This document shows, piece after piece, positions 22,775 to 31,557 of a stretch of 51,238 bases of DNA (within the stretch, counting starts at the first letter, position 1; the number at the start of each line of letters is the position of its first letter). The position numbers and the translations under genes are program-made. Location of the stretch: the NCBI GenBank assembly GCA_028714075.1, contig JAQTMZ010000012.1, forward strand, positions 1 through 51,238, in the 5' to 3' direction. Under the pieces are notes generated by a model. It did no database searches. It had not been told where the DNA came from and saw only the letters and a program-made list of their open reading frames with translations. The stretch is from Gallionella sp. GTDB lineage: Bacteria > Pseudomonadota > Gammaproteobacteria > Burkholderiales > Gallionellaceae.

Positions 22775-25432
22775 TTAAACGGTTGTCGGGTTGGGTTTGT
22801 CGGGATCGATTTTATACAGCTTGATCGCCTTGCTGACTTCGTCGGCCTTGATCGTGCCTTCCTCGGCCAAGGCTTTCAATGCGGCAACGGCGATGTAGTA
22901 GCGATCCACTTCGAAGAAGCGGCGCAGTTTGTTGCGCGTATCCGAGCGGCCAAAACCGTCCGTGCCCAGCACCTTGTAACGCTTCGGTACGAAGCTGCGA
23001 ATCTGGTCGGCATAGCTCTTCATGTAATCGGTGACGGCGATCACCGGGCCGTCGCGCCCGGCAAGGCATTGCCCGACATGGCTATCGCGCGGCGCGGTTT
23101 CGGGATGCAGCATGTTCCAGCGTTCGCAGTCCAGCCCGTCGCGGCGCAACTCGTTGAAGCTGGTCACGCTCCAGATGTCCGCCGCGACGCCGAAATCCTT
23201 TTCCAGCAATTCCGCAGCGGCCAGCGCCTCGCGCAGAATCGTGCCGCTGCCGAGCAGTTGCACTCTTGGTTTTTTTCCTTCTCCTGCCCCTTCACTCAGG
23301 AGATGCATCCCCTTGAGGATGCCCGCTTCCGCGCCCTCAGGTATGGGCGGATGGGCATAATTTTCGTTCATCACCGTCACGTAATAGAACACATTCTCCT
23401 GGTTCACATACATGCGGCGCAGCCCGTCCTGAATGATGACCGCCAGTTCATACGCGAAGGTCGGGTCATAGGATACGCAGCTCGGAATGGTCGCCGCCAA
23501 CAGGTGGCTGTGCCCGTCCTGATGCTGCAAGCCTTCGCCGTTCAGCGTGGTGCGTCCGGCGGTGCCGCCCAGCAGGAAGCCGCGCGCCAGCATGTCGCCC
23601 GCCGCCCAGGCCAGGTCGCCGATGCGCTGGAAGCCGAACATCGAATAGAAAATATAGAACGGGATCATCGCCGTGCCGTGGTTCGCATAGGCCGTCGCGG
23701 CGGCGATCCACGAGGATATCGCGCCCGCCTCGTTGATGCCTTCCTGCAAGATCTGGCCGTGCTGGTCTTCCTTGTAGAACATCAGCTGGTCGGCGTCCTG
23801 CGGGGTATAGAGCTGCCCGACCTGCGAGAAGATGCCGAGCTGGCGGAACATGCCTTCCATGCCGAAAGTGCGCGACTCGTCCGGCACGATCGGTACGATC
23901 TTCTGGCCGATGTTCTTATCCTTCACCAGTATGCCGAGCAGGCGCACGAACGCCATCGTGGTCGAAATCTCGCGCCCGTCGGTGCCTTTCAGCAACGCGT
24001 CGAACGCATCCAGCCCCGGTATCTGCAACGGTTCGCTGACCGGCTGGCGCGCCGGTACCATGCCCATCGCAGCGCTGCGTTCCTTCAGGTATTTCATCTC
24101 CAGGCTGTCTTCCGGCGGGCGATAGAAACTCAGGCTTTCCACCTGTGCGTCGGTCAGCGGAAGATTGAACCGGTCGCGGAACTTGGACAGCATTTCGCCG
24201 GTCATTTTTTTCTGCGAATGGGTCGGGTTCTGCGCTTCGCCGGACGCGCCCATGCCGTAGCCCTTCACCGTCTTGGCGAGGATCACGGTCGGCTGGCCGG
24301 TATGTTTGGCGGCTTCGGCGTAGGCCGCGAACACCTTGTACGGGTCGTGGCCGCCGCGGTTCAGCCGCCACAGCTCATCGTCGGACATATCGGCGACCAT
24401 TTCCAGCAACTCCGGGTGCTTGCCGAAGAAATGCTCGCGTGCATATGCGCCGTCCCTGGCTTTGTAGGTCTGGTATTCGCCGTCCACCACCTCCTGCATG
24501 CGCTGTTGCAGCAGGCCGTTCTTGTCCTTGGCGAGCAGCCTGTCCCAATGTCGGCCCCACACCACCTTGATGACGTTCCAGCCCGCGCCGCGAAACACGC
24601 CTTCCAGTTCCTGGATGATCTTGCCGTTGCCGCGCACCGGGCCGTCGAGGCGCTGTAAATTGCAGTTGACGACGAAGATCAGGTTGTCGAGATTCTCGCG
24701 CCCCGCCAGCGAAATTGCGCCCAGCGATTCCGGTTCGTCGGTCTCGCCGTCGCCGAGGAACGCCCACACCTTGCGTCCGGCGGTGTGCGCGATGCCGCGA
24801 TGCTCCAGATAGCGCATGAAGCGCGCCTGATAGATCGCCATCAGCGGCCCGAGCCCCATCGACACGGTGGAGAACTGCCAGAAGTCCGGCATCAGCCACG
24901 GGTGCGGATAGGACGACAGGCCGCCGCCTTCGGACTCCTGGCGGAATTGGTGCATCTGCTCTTCGCTGAGCCTGCCTTCGAGGAACGCGCGCGCGTACAT
25001 GCCGGGCGCGGAATGCCCCTGGAAATACACCAGGTCGCCGCCGTGCGTGCCGGTCTTGCCGTGGAAGAAATGATTGAAGGCGACGTCGTACAGAGTCGCC
25101 GCCGAAGCGAAAGTGGCGATGTGCCCGCCCAATTCCAGGGATTCGTGGTTGGCATTCAGCACCAGCGCCATCGCGTTCCAGCGCGTCAGCGCGCGGATGC
25201 GGTGTTCCAGTTCATGGTTGCCTGCGGAACGCTGCTCCTTGTCCAGCGGGATGGTGTTGCAATACGGCGTGGTCGCGCTGAACGGCACACCGGCACCGGA
25301 GCTGCGCGCCTTGTCGATCAGTTGCCCGAGCAGGAAATTGGCGCGCTCCGCGCCCTCATTCTCCAGCACCGACTCGAGCGCATCCAGCCATTCCCGGGTT
25401 TCCTGCGGATCGTCATCAGGTTTTGATGCCAT
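22775..25432 (-). CDS. aceE: Pyruvate dehydrogenase E1 component (homodimeric type)
   Basis: 885 residues, against 887 in E. coli. The TPP motif GDGETDEPESLGAI...NCNLQRLDG is intact, as are GHSAPGMYARAFLEGRL near the N-terminus and GGTAGRTTLNGEGLQHQDGHS in the middle domain. It decarboxylates pyruvate and acetylates the E2 lipoyl group. aceE-aceF form an operon here with no lpd gene directly after; nadD follows instead. The dihydrolipoamide dehydrogenase must be encoded elsewhere. Strong codon bias leaves long antisense open frames, which are not genes. Confidence 0.97.
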   Translation of the reverse strand: MASKPDDDPQETREWLDALESVLENEGAERANFLLGQLIDKARSSGAGVPFSATTPYCNTIPLDKEQRSAGNHELEHRIRALTRWNAMALVLNANHESLELGGHIATFASAATLYDVAFNHFFHGKTGTHGGDLVYFQGHSAPGMYARAFLEGRLSEEQMHQFRQESEGGGLSSYPHPWLMPDFWQFSTVSMGLGPLMAIYQARFMRYLEHRGIAHTAGRKVWAFLGDGETDEPESLGAISLAGRENLDNLIFVVNCNLQRLDGPVRGNGKIIQELEGVFRGAGWNVIKVVWGRHWDRLLAKDKNGLLQQRMQEVVDGEYQTYKARDGAYAREHFFGKHPELLEMVADMSDDELWRLNRGGHDPYKVFAAYAEAAKHTGQPTVILAKTVKGYGMGASGEAQNPTHSQKKMTGEMLSKFRDRFNLPLTDAQVESLSFYRPPEDSLEMKYLKERSAAMGMVPARQPVSEPLQIPGLDAFDALLKGTDGREISTTMAFVRLLGILVKDKNIGQKIVPIVPDESRTFGMEGMFRQLGIFSQVGQLYTPQDADQLMFYKEDQHGQILQEGINEAGAISSWIAAATAYANHGTAMIPFYIFYSMFGFQRIGDLAWAAGDMLARGFLLGGTAGRTTLNGEGLQHQDGHSHLLAATIPSCVSYDPTFAYELAVIIQDGLRRMYVNQENVFYYVTVMNENYAHPPIPEGAEAGILKGMHLLSEGAGEGKKPRVQLLGSGTILREALAAAELLEKDFGVAADIWSVTSFNELRRDGLDCERWNMLHPETAPRDSHVGQCLAGRDGPVIAVTDYMKSYADQIRSFVPKRYKVLGTDGFGRSDTRNKLRRFFEVDRYYIAVAALKALAEEGTIKADEVSKAIKLYKIDPDKPNPTTV

Positions 25433-25457
25433 CTTCTATCTCCCCGTTATCACGACA

Positions 25458-26045
25458 CTATGGTGGTAGGCAGAAAATCGTCTCTTGCTCGGTAATGATC
25501 CATTCAACTTTTATGTCGGTCGCTTCTTGTGGAATTTGCTCTACGATTTGCACGGCGAATGCGGCGGCGACCAGCGCGGGCCGGTGCGTCATCTGTGCCA
25601 GCAACCGGTCATAAAAGCCCTTGCCGTAGCCCAGCCGCGCGCCGTCGCGGGCAAATGCCACGCCGGGTAACAGGACGAATTCTACCTCATTTAGCCCGCC
25701 CAGCCGCTCGCAGCGTTCGGCTATCGGCTCGCGTATCCCCCACAAGCCGGTCGCCAACTGGCTTTCCAAATCCTCCACCCGGTACAGATCGAGCCGGCTG
25801 GTGTGGTGGTTCACCCTGGGCAGAACCAGATGCTTGCCCTCCGCCAACACCTGCGCGGCCCACAGCCCGCTGGCAAACTCCGTGCCGAAGTTCATATAGC
25901 CCAGCACCGTATCGGCTTGCCGGTACTCGGGCAGGCGCAACAAGCGCGCGCTGATCGCCGCACTGTACGCGGCACGCGCGTCCGGCGAAAGCTGCTCGCG
26001 CAGCGCAAGAATATTTTTTCTGATGGTTTGCTTCATCGTCAGCAT
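25458..26045 (-). CDS. 5-formyltetrahydrofolate cyclo-ligase
   Basis: 195 residues. KQTIRKNILALREQLSPDARAAYS at the N-terminus and LLPGVAFARDGARLGYGKGFYDRLL, the ATP/phosphate-binding segment near the C-terminus, identify the MTHFS family (FolD-linked folate salvage, often called ygfA/fau). It converts 5-formyl-THF to 5,10-methenyl-THF using ATP. The start could be Met1 or Met4 (26036). It lies 25 bases upstream of aceE on the same strand. I checked the upstream region for a 6S RNA, a frequent neighbour, and could not recognise one. Confidence 0.94.
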   Translation of the reverse strand: MLTMKQTIRKNILALREQLSPDARAAYSAAISARLLRLPEYRQADTVLGYMNFGTEFASGLWAAQVLAEGKHLVLPRVNHHTSRLDLYRVEDLESQLATGLWGIREPIAERCERLGGLNEVEFVLLPGVAFARDGARLGYGKGFYDRLLAQMTHRPALVAAAFAVQIVEQIPQEATDIKVEWIITEQETIFCLPP

Positions 26046-26300
26046 GGGCTTTCAGGGCGTTGGCTCATCGAATATTTCACAGATCCGGCATGACATATGC
26101 TTTGCAGGGCAATTATACCCGTCAAGCGGCGTGAAATATGGGTTTGGACAATATTAAGTTGAATTCCATAGGCCATTTGTGTTAGTTTCTCGGCTGTTTT
26201 GCCAGTTGCCATTATGAATGGGAGCCAGTATGAATGAGATTGGCCGTCTCGCCTTTTGGTTTTTTGTTTTAGCGTTTCTTTTTGATGGCAGGATATTTTT
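26046..26300. promoter_or_regulatory. Divergent intergenic region between the cyclo-ligase and sspA genes
   Basis: 255 bases separate the minus-strand cyclo-ligase gene from plus-strand sspA and must hold promoters for both. The right part contains a tiny open frame described separately. No rho-independent terminator or clear -35/-10 pair can be asserted by eye. Confidence 0.4.
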
Positions 26301-26304
26301 ATGA
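26230..26304 (+). CDS. Possible 24-residue membrane micropeptide upstream of sspA
   Basis: ATG at 26230 is preceded by GGGAG five bases upstream and reads MNEIGRLAFWFFVLAFLFDG then RIFL, stopping at a TGA that overlaps the sspA ATG (ATGA). The product is almost entirely one hydrophobic helix with a charged N-terminus. A leader peptide coupled to sspA translation, or a leftover membrane tail of the cytochrome c1 gene that often precedes sspA in betaproteobacteria, are both possible. The good ribosome site and the overlap are the only support. Confidence 0.4.
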   Translation: MNEIGRLAFWFFVLAFLFDGRIFL

Positions 26305-26897
26305 TGCGACTTTATTCGGGCACGACCTGCCCATACTCCCACCGTTGCCGGATCGTGCTGTACGAAAAGGGCATGGACTTTGAAGTGATCGATGTCGACA
26401 TGGCCAACCGCGCCGAAGACATCGCGGTGATCAACCCGTACAACAAGGTGCCGACCCTGGTCGAGCGCGACCTGATTTTGTACGAGGCCAACATCATCAA
26501 CGAGTACATCGACGAGCGCTTCCCGCACCCCCAGTTGATGCCGCCGGACCCGGTTATGCGCGGGCGCGCCCGCCTGTTCCTGCACCGCTTCGAGCAGGAA
26601 CTCTACAGCAAAGTGGGCGTGATAGAGCAGGGCGGCAAGACCGCCGACAAGGCGCGCGCCGTGATCCGCGACAACCTGACCCAGCTTGCACAGATATTGA
26701 CCAAGCAGAAGTTTTTGCTGGGCGATGAATTCTCCATGCTGGATGTCGCGATTGCGCCGCTGCTGTGGCGGCTCGACCATTACGGCATCCAGATGAGCAA
26801 GGATGCCGCGCCGATGATGAAATACGCCGAGCGTCTGTTCTCCCGCCAGGGTTTCATCGATGCATTGACCCCATCAGAACGAGCGATGCGCAAATGA
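26301..26897 (+). CDS. sspA: Stringent starvation protein A (GST-fold)
   Basis: 198 residues with the thioredoxin-like N-terminal domain (MMRLYSGTTCPYSHRCRIVL, NPYNKVPTLVERDLILYEAN with the cis-Pro VPT and E-A/S glutathione-site pair) and the all-helical C-terminal domain. SspA binds RNA polymerase and changes sigma-70 transcription during starvation and acid stress; it lacks glutathione transferase activity in E. coli. AGGA lies seven bases upstream of the first ATG; Met2 is an alternative start. sspB follows 48 bases later, the standard sspAB operon. Confidence 0.95.
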   Translation: MMRLYSGTTCPYSHRCRIVLYEKGMDFEVIDVDMANRAEDIAVINPYNKVPTLVERDLILYEANIINEYIDERFPHPQLMPPDPVMRGRARLFLHRFEQELYSKVGVIEQGGKTADKARAVIRDNLTQLAQILTKQKFLLGDEFSMLDVAIAPLLWRLDHYGIQMSKDAAPMMKYAERLFSRQGFIDALTPSERAMRK

Positions 26898-26945
26898 AAT
26901 GCCTCTGCGCAACTATTGCGCTCGCTACGTTGTGCAGAGGCTTGA

Positions 26946-27344
26946 ATGAGTGATCTGTCTACACGCCCTTACCTGATTCGCGCGATTTACGAATGGTGCG
27001 TGGACAGCGGCCTGACTCCCTATCTGGCCGTCCGTGTCGACGAGCAGACCGAGGTGCCGCTGGCTTACGTGAAGGACGGCGAGATCGTCCTGAACCTCAG
27101 CGCGGGCGCGGTGCGCAACCTCGAGATGGGCAACGAAATGATCACCTGCAACGGACGTTTCGGCGGCTCGCCGTTCGATCTGATGGTGCCCGTTGCGGCA
27201 GTCATCGGCATCTTCGCCAAGGAAACCGGACAGGGTCTGGTGTTCCAGGGCGGCGATGCGCAACAACCGCCTCCTGCCGCAAGCAGCGGCAACGAAGTGC
27301 ACAAACCCAAACCGCACAAGCCCAACCTGAAAATCGTGAAATAG
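26946..27344 (+). CDS. sspB: ClpXP specificity-enhancing factor SspB
   Basis: 132 residues. The folded ssrA-tag-binding domain is seen in STRPYLIRAIYEWCVDSGLTPYL and the LNLSAGAVRNLEMGNEMITCNGRFGG segment. A flexible Pro/Gln linker follows, and the short ClpX-binding tail KPNLKIVK ends the protein. SspB delivers ssrA-tagged proteins to ClpXP. A strong terminator follows 26 bases after the stop, closing the sspAB transcript. Confidence 0.95.
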   Translation: MSDLSTRPYLIRAIYEWCVDSGLTPYLAVRVDEQTEVPLAYVKDGEIVLNLSAGAVRNLEMGNEMITCNGRFGGSPFDLMVPVAAVIGIFAKETGQGLVFQGGDAQQPPPAASSGNEVHKPKPHKPNLKIVK

Positions 27345-27369
27345 AATTTTGGCGCGATCTGCAAAAAAA

Positions 27370-27398
27370 GGGGCTACGCGGTGCGTAGCCCCTTTTTT
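27370..27398 (+). terminator. Rho-independent terminator of sspAB
   Basis: Ten-base perfect stem GGGGCTACGC/GCGTAGCCCC with a 3-base loop, followed by six T residues. Seven A residues precede the stem, so it can also work on the opposite strand. Confidence 0.93.
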
Positions 27399-27558
27399 AT
27401 TCGGGCGGTTTGTTTTCGTTAATTTCCTTTAGGAAAGCAATCAACCCATCAAGTTGTTCACCCCGCTCATTTTTTGCGCAATTGTCTTTGTCGATATTGG
27501 GTAAACAGCTTTCTATAAATTGTCTGGTAGCTGCCCACGCCGTTTTTCGGGCAAACAA
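27397..27558 (-). pseudogene. Orphan C-terminal coding fragment
   Basis: The minus strand between two terminators reads 53 codons that look like real protein (FARKTAWAATRQFIESCLPN, then a Lys/Glu-rich stretch ending ENKPPE) and ends in TAA at 27397. There is no ATG; the first possible start is TTG at 27558, directly beside the cspA terminator stem. It looks like the 3' end of a lost gene. I do not recognise the family, and chance coding-like sequence is possible. Confidence 0.3.
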
Positions 27559-27588
27559 AAAGCCCGGCGCTTTCGCGCCGGGCTTTTT
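27557..27588 (-). terminator. Rho-independent terminator of cspA (bidirectional)
   Basis: Nine-base perfect stem GCCCGGCGC/GCGCCGGGC (27562-27570 and 27575-27583) around a TTTC tetraloop. On the minus strand, downstream of the cspA-like gene, the stem is followed by a T-run; on the plus strand five T follow too. Confidence 0.93.
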
Positions 27589-27605
27589 ACCAACTCAAGA
27601 ACCGA

Positions 27606-27809
27606 TTAAGGAGCCTGGATGTTGGATGCTTGCTTGCCCTTTGGGCCTTGCGTCACTTCAAAGGTAACTTTTTGGCCTTCTTTGAGTGATTTGAAACCGC
27701 TCATGTTGATTGCGGAAAAGTGTGCGAACAAGTCGTCGCTGCCATCATCGGGAGTGACAAAACCAAAACCCTTTGCGTCGTTGAACCATTTAACTGTACC
27801 AGTTGCCAT
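27606..27809 (-). CDS. Cold-shock protein, CspA family
   Basis: 67 residues, a complete single cold-shock domain. RNP1 is KGFGFVTP and RNP2 is DLFAHFSA, with the opening [16 protein letters not shown]. It binds single-stranded nucleic acid and acts as an RNA chaperone. The 248 bases upstream hold no other gene and include an A/T-rich stretch that could be the long structured leader typical of cspA mRNAs. A strong terminator follows. Confidence 0.96.
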   Translation of the reverse strand: MATGTVKWFNDAKGFGFVTPDDGSDDLFAHFSAINMSGFKSLKEGQKVTFEVTQGPKGKQASNIQAP

Positions 27810-28057
27810 GTTATTACTTCCTTACTTAAAAATAGCGGAGAAATTTCCGCAAAACTATTTGAATCGAAGATTGCACATGGGAAACCAGTACTGCAAATGC
27901 TTTGAATCAAACGCCAGCGTGCGTTGTACGCTGGTGTGACCAATATAGTCAAGCGAATTTGTAAAAATATGACAAGAAATGCAAATTTCGGGCATTTTTA
28001 AAGCATCGGCCTGACGAATTTATAAAGGCGCCTTATGGCAGATACCTGCGCTATCGG

Positions 28058-29182
28058 TTATGGATGGCTCTTCAGTAATTCTCCCAGCACTCTCCGCACC
28101 GGCGTGGGTATCGCCGCCTGCAAAGCCTCTTCTATGCCCAGCCATACGCTGCCCGGTTGTTGTGCCTGTAGCGGTTTGTGCGTCACGCGCAGCAACAGAG
28201 GGGTTATGTGCAATTTGAAATGGGTGAAGGTGTGGGTGAAAGTTGGTAGTGCTTCATATGAACACTTTCCCCGTTCGTGGTGAGGTATCGAACCAGAACG
28301 GGTGTTGAGTCCTTTACCCTTCGATACCTCAGGGCGAACGGATTTTATTCCTTGTTGTTCACACCATGTTAATGCCGACGCGTCATCGTCGAATTGCGGC
28401 GGGCACCACAGGCCGCCCCAGATGCCGGACGGCGCGCGCTTTTCCAGCAGGATGTCGTTGCCGTGCAGCAGCAATAAAAATGTGGTGTGTTTCTCCGGCA
28501 CGGCTTTGCGCGGTCGCGGGGTGGGCAGTTCGTGGACGCGATTGGTTTGATAGGCGATGCAATCGGCCTGCACCGGGCACGCGCCGCACTTCGGTTTGCC
28601 GCGCGTGCACACGGTGGCACCCAGATCCATCAGGGCTTGGGTGTAGGTGGCGATGGTGGCATGTTTAACTTTGGGGAGCAGGGCTTCGGCCTGTTGCCAG
28701 AGCTGCGCTTCCACCGCTTTGCTGCCGGGCGATCCTTCGATGCCGCAGTGGCGTGCCAGCACGCGCTTGACGTTGCCGTCCAGTATCGCGCGGCGTTCGT
28801 GGAAGGCCAGCGCGCAGATCGCGGCGGCAGTGGAGCGGCCGATGCCGGGCAGTTCGAGTATCTGCTCGTACTGGTGCGGAAATTTGCAGTGATATTTTTC
28901 CGCGATGAGTTGTGCCGTGCGGTGCAGGTTGCGCCCGCGCGCGTAGTAGCCCAGCCCGCTCCAGTGCGCCAGCACCTGTTCCTGGCTGGCCGCCGCGAGC
29001 GCCGCGACAGTCGGGAACGCGGCGATGAAACGCTGGTAGTAGGGGAGGACGGTGGCGACCTGCGTCTGTTGCAGCATGATCTCGGACAGCCACACGCGGT
29101 AGGCATCCGCGCCTTGCCAGGGCAGGCCGTGGCGGCCATGCTGAAGTTGCCAGCGGATCAGGCGGGAGGAAAAGCTATTCAT
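28058..29182 (-). CDS. mutY: A/G-specific adenine DNA glycosylase
   Basis: 374 residues. Catalytic Glu34 in SEIMLQQTQVATV, the helix-hairpin-helix LPGIGRSTAAAI, Asp135 in LDGNVKRVL and four iron-sulfur Cys (192, 199, 202, 208; C-x6-C-x2-C-x5-C) are all present. A C-terminal Nudix-like domain recognises 8-oxoG and ends THTFTHFKLHI. The enzyme removes adenine mispaired with 8-oxoguanine. Residues about 281-305 (SVRPEVSKGKGL...) are encoded by a palindromic repeat inserted in frame in the C-terminal domain before the THTFTH strand. Catalytic residues are untouched, so activity is probably retained. Confidence 0.96.
   Translation of the reverse strand: MNSFSSRLIRWQLQHGRHGLPWQGADAYRVWLSEIMLQQTQVATVLPYYQRFIAAFPTVAALAAASQEQVLAHWSGLGYYARGRNLHRTAQLIAEKYHCKFPHQYEQILELPGIGRSTAAAICALAFHERRAILDGNVKRVLARHCGIEGSPGSKAVEAQLWQQAEALLPKVKHATIATYTQALMDLGATVCTRGKPKCGACPVQADCIAYQTNRVHELPTPRPRKAVPEKHTTFLLLLHGNDILLEKRAPSGIWGGLWCPPQFDDDASALTWCEQQGIKSVRPEVSKGKGLNTRSGSIPHHERGKCSYEALPTFTHTFTHFKLHITPLLLRVTHKPLQAQQPGSVWLGIEEALQAAIPTPVRRVLGELLKSHP
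28271..28341. repeat. Palindromic element in frame within mutY
   Basis: CCGTTCGTGGTGAGGTATCG at 28271 and the 22 bases at 28320-28341 are inverted repeats; 19 of 22 paired positions match. The spacer is 27 bases. The element encodes SVRPEVSKGKGL plus a Ser/Arg/His-rich loop in mutY. Its sequence is unrelated to the double-hairpin family in aceF. Confidence 0.75.
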
Positions 29183-29201
29183 GGGGGTGACCTGGAACTC
29201 G

Positions 29202-29275
29202 AAACCCCCTCTAGCTCCCCTTGTCAGGGGGAGAACGCTGCTCCTCCCCTGACAAGGGGAGGCCGGGAGGGGTTG
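29202..29275. repeat. G/C-rich double-hairpin element, copy 3
   Basis: It lies in the 101-base gap between the mutY start and the end of the AsmA-family gene. CTCCCCTTGTCAGGGGGAG and CTCCCCTGACAAGGGGAG form paired hairpins, bounded by AACCCCCTC and GGGAGGGGTT. Same layout as the copies at 20284 and 22356, but here outside coding sequence. Confidence 0.75.
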
Positions 29276-29283
29276 CCTTTTGA

Positions 29284-31518
29284 TTATTTGAACAAGCCTT
29301 TCAACCCACCCTTCAACTGATCCTGCAGCTTGGTCTTGACTTCGGTTTGCACTTTTTGTTTGGCGGCTTCGCCGACCATCGCGCCGAAATCCAGCGTGTA
29401 TTTCAGGTTGGTGAACGGGCCGCTGACGCGCACCGGGACGGTGATGCCGCCGACGTTGTCCCTGCCGCCCTGGCCTTCCAGCGTTTTTGCCAGCGTGGCT
29501 TTGGCAACATAGTTCATGCTGTCGTTGCCGATGTCGATGTCGCCGTTGCCGGCCAGGCGCAGCAGCGGCGATTTCATCGACAGGTCGTCGTTGTGCGCCA
29601 CGCCGTTGGTCACCTTGAAGGTCGCCTTGAGTTCGCTGAAGTCGGTCTTCTCTTCCTTGTTGGCGGATTGCGTTTGCGCGCTGGCCCCGCCCTTGCCGAA
29701 CATGCCCTGCGCGTCGCGCAGTTTCTTCGCGACGTTGATGCCCTTGACCGCGCCGTCCACCAGGTTCAGCGACAGGTTGCCGTTGAGCGCCTTCTTCATC
29801 GCGCTGACGGTATGGCCCTGCATGGTGAGGTTCATGCCGATATTGCCCTTGCCTTCCAGCGTGTCGAAACCCGCCGCGTCCTTGGTCAGCGCGGCAACAT
29901 TCACGCCGCTCAGGTTTTGGTTGACGGCGATGCTCGGCGTGGCCTGTGCATTCACGCTCAGGCTGCCGTTCGTGCTGCCCTGATACAGGTTGGCGGACAG
30001 CGGGTTGATGTTCACCAGCCCATTACGCGCTTTTATGTCGAGACGCACCTTGGAAGATTTCACGTTCGCCACTTTCAGCGTGCCGACGCGCAGGCTGCCG
30101 TCCAGATTGAGTTTGCGCAACGCGGACAAATCCAGCGGCTGCTCGGGCTGGCCGGGTTTGGCTGCAGCAGGTTGAGACGCATCGGCGGATTTCTTCGGCA
30201 GGTACAGATCAGCATCGAGCTGGTCGATATCCACATCGAACTGGATCGCCGGATTGGCAAAATTGCTCACGCCGACCTTGGCCTTGATCTGGCTTTGCAG
30301 CAAGCCTCCGGCGAGGTTCGCCTGCACGTTCTGTTTCAGCGCATCCACCTGCACGCTGCCCTTCATCTCGCTGCTCACCGACTTGTTCGGCAGCTTGTCG
30401 CCGGTGGCGTTGACCGCCACGGTGAGATTGCTCAGGCTGAATTGCTGCGCCTGAATATTGCCCGAAAGCGGCGAGCTGAGCTTCACCTTGAAAGCCTGCT
30501 CCGGTTGCTTCATGTCCAGGTCGAGCGCGAACGCGCTGCTCTTGAACGATTGCATATTGCCTTCCAGACCGGGCAGCGACAAGGCCGCGGCAATATTGCC
30601 GGAGGCGCCGTCCAGCTTGGCGTTCAGCGTCAGCTTGTCGCCGGAAAACTTGCCCTTGGAAAAACTCAGCGACGGCGCGTCGAGCGCGGCCTCGAAGTTA
30701 TCCTTGGCCTTCGTGCCGCTCGCGTTCAGCCTGAATTTTTTCGCGCCGAATTCCTGCGTGGCCAAATCCGCGCTGGCATCGCCGCCCGCTTTCAGTTTCA
30801 GGTTGCCGATATCCAGCGCTGCGCCGCTGGCCTGCAAATCCAGGCCTTCCAGGCGGTAACGCTGTTTTTCCAGATCGAACGTCAGCGTGCTCTTGAGCTG
30901 GGCGGTGATGTCCAGTTTGGGCTGGTTGGCCTGCACGTTGAATGACAGGTCGATCTTGCTGGGCACGCCGTTGGCGATGCGTCCGGTCTTGAGGTTCAAA
31001 TCCCTGATGGTGTATTGCGCCCCGCTGCCTTCATCGCGGTACGACAGGCTGGTTTTTTCTATGGACACCGCCGCGATGTCGAACTGCGCCTGCGCGCTGC
31101 CGTCTTTTTTCTGTGCGTCCTTGCCGAGCAGGTCGTCGATATTGGTCGTGCCGTTCTTATGCTTGATCAGCGTGGCTTTCAGCCCGCTCACCGCGACCTC
31201 GTTCACGATCACCTGTTTGCTCAGCAGTGGCAGCAGCGCCAGCGAGACGCGCGCCGTTTCGAGTGCGGCGAATTCCTTGTCGCTGTTGAATTCGGACAGC
31301 GACACCTTGCCGATATTCGCGCCGATGCTGGGGTAGAACGACAGCTTGATGTCGCCGTCGAGATGCAGGTTGCGCTGCTTGCTGTCTTTCACCGCCTGGA
31401 TGATTTGGGCTTTGTAGTCGTTCGGGTTGAAAGTCGCCGCGATATACGCCACGCCCGCGACGGCGATGCCGGCCCCCGCCCCCGTGCCTATCAGACCGTA
31501 CTTGAGGATTTTGTTCAT
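29284..31518 (-). CDS. AsmA-family envelope protein
   Basis: 744 residues. A single N-terminal membrane helix (LIGTGAGAGIAVAGVAYIAATF, 9-30) is followed by DGDIKLSFYPSIGANIGKVSLSE, the typical AsmA opening, and a long beta-rich periplasmic body. The C-terminal DUF3971/AsmA_2-like portion has VDGAVKGINVAKKLRDA and ends with an LKYTLDFGAM segment. Members of this group are thought to move phospholipid between the inner and outer membranes, or to affect outer membrane assembly. The gene stands alone between mutY and hemN. Confidence 0.88.
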   Translation of the reverse strand: MNKILKYGLIGTGAGAGIAVAGVAYIAATFNPNDYKAQIIQAVKDSKQRNLHLDGDIKLSFYPSIGANIGKVSLSEFNSDKEFAALETARVSLALLPLLSKQVIVNEVAVSGLKATLIKHKNGTTNIDDLLGKDAQKKDGSAQAQFDIAAVSIEKTSLSYRDEGSGAQYTIRDLNLKTGRIANGVPSKIDLSFNVQANQPKLDITAQLKSTLTFDLEKQRYRLEGLDLQASGAALDIGNLKLKAGGDASADLATQEFGAKKFRLNASGTKAKDNFEAALDAPSLSFSKGKFSGDKLTLNAKLDGASGNIAAALSLPGLEGNMQSFKSSAFALDLDMKQPEQAFKVKLSSPLSGNIQAQQFSLSNLTVAVNATGDKLPNKSVSSEMKGSVQVDALKQNVQANLAGGLLQSQIKAKVGVSNFANPAIQFDVDIDQLDADLYLPKKSADASQPAAAKPGQPEQPLDLSALRKLNLDGSLRVGTLKVANVKSSKVRLDIKARNGLVNINPLSANLYQGSTNGSLSVNAQATPSIAVNQNLSGVNVAALTKDAAGFDTLEGKGNIGMNLTMQGHTVSAMKKALNGNLSLNLVDGAVKGINVAKKLRDAQGMFGKGGASAQTQSANKEEKTDFSELKATFKVTNGVAHNDDLSMKSPLLRLAGNGDIDIGNDSMNYVAKATLAKTLEGQGGRDNVGGITVPVRVSGPFTNLKYTLDFGAMVGEAAKQKVQTEVKTKLQDQLKGGLKGLFK

Positions 31519-31557
31519 GATTACCTCGCGATTAAAAGACAGGGGCTAATTATAGCG

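Noticed and set aside
22742..24658. 638-codon plus-strand open frame opposite aceE
   Set aside because: It is antisense to a clear aceE gene. The composition is Arg/His/Gln-rich, as expected for reading the opposite strand of a GC-rich gene, and no domain is visible.
26046..26229. 6S RNA upstream of the 5-formyl-THF cyclo-ligase gene
   Set aside because: The gene is often next to 6S RNA in proteobacteria, but no long bulged hairpin of that kind could be recognised here.
29347..30945. 532-codon plus-strand open frame opposite the AsmA-family gene
   Set aside because: Shadow of the real minus-strand gene; no ribosome site or recognisable motif.
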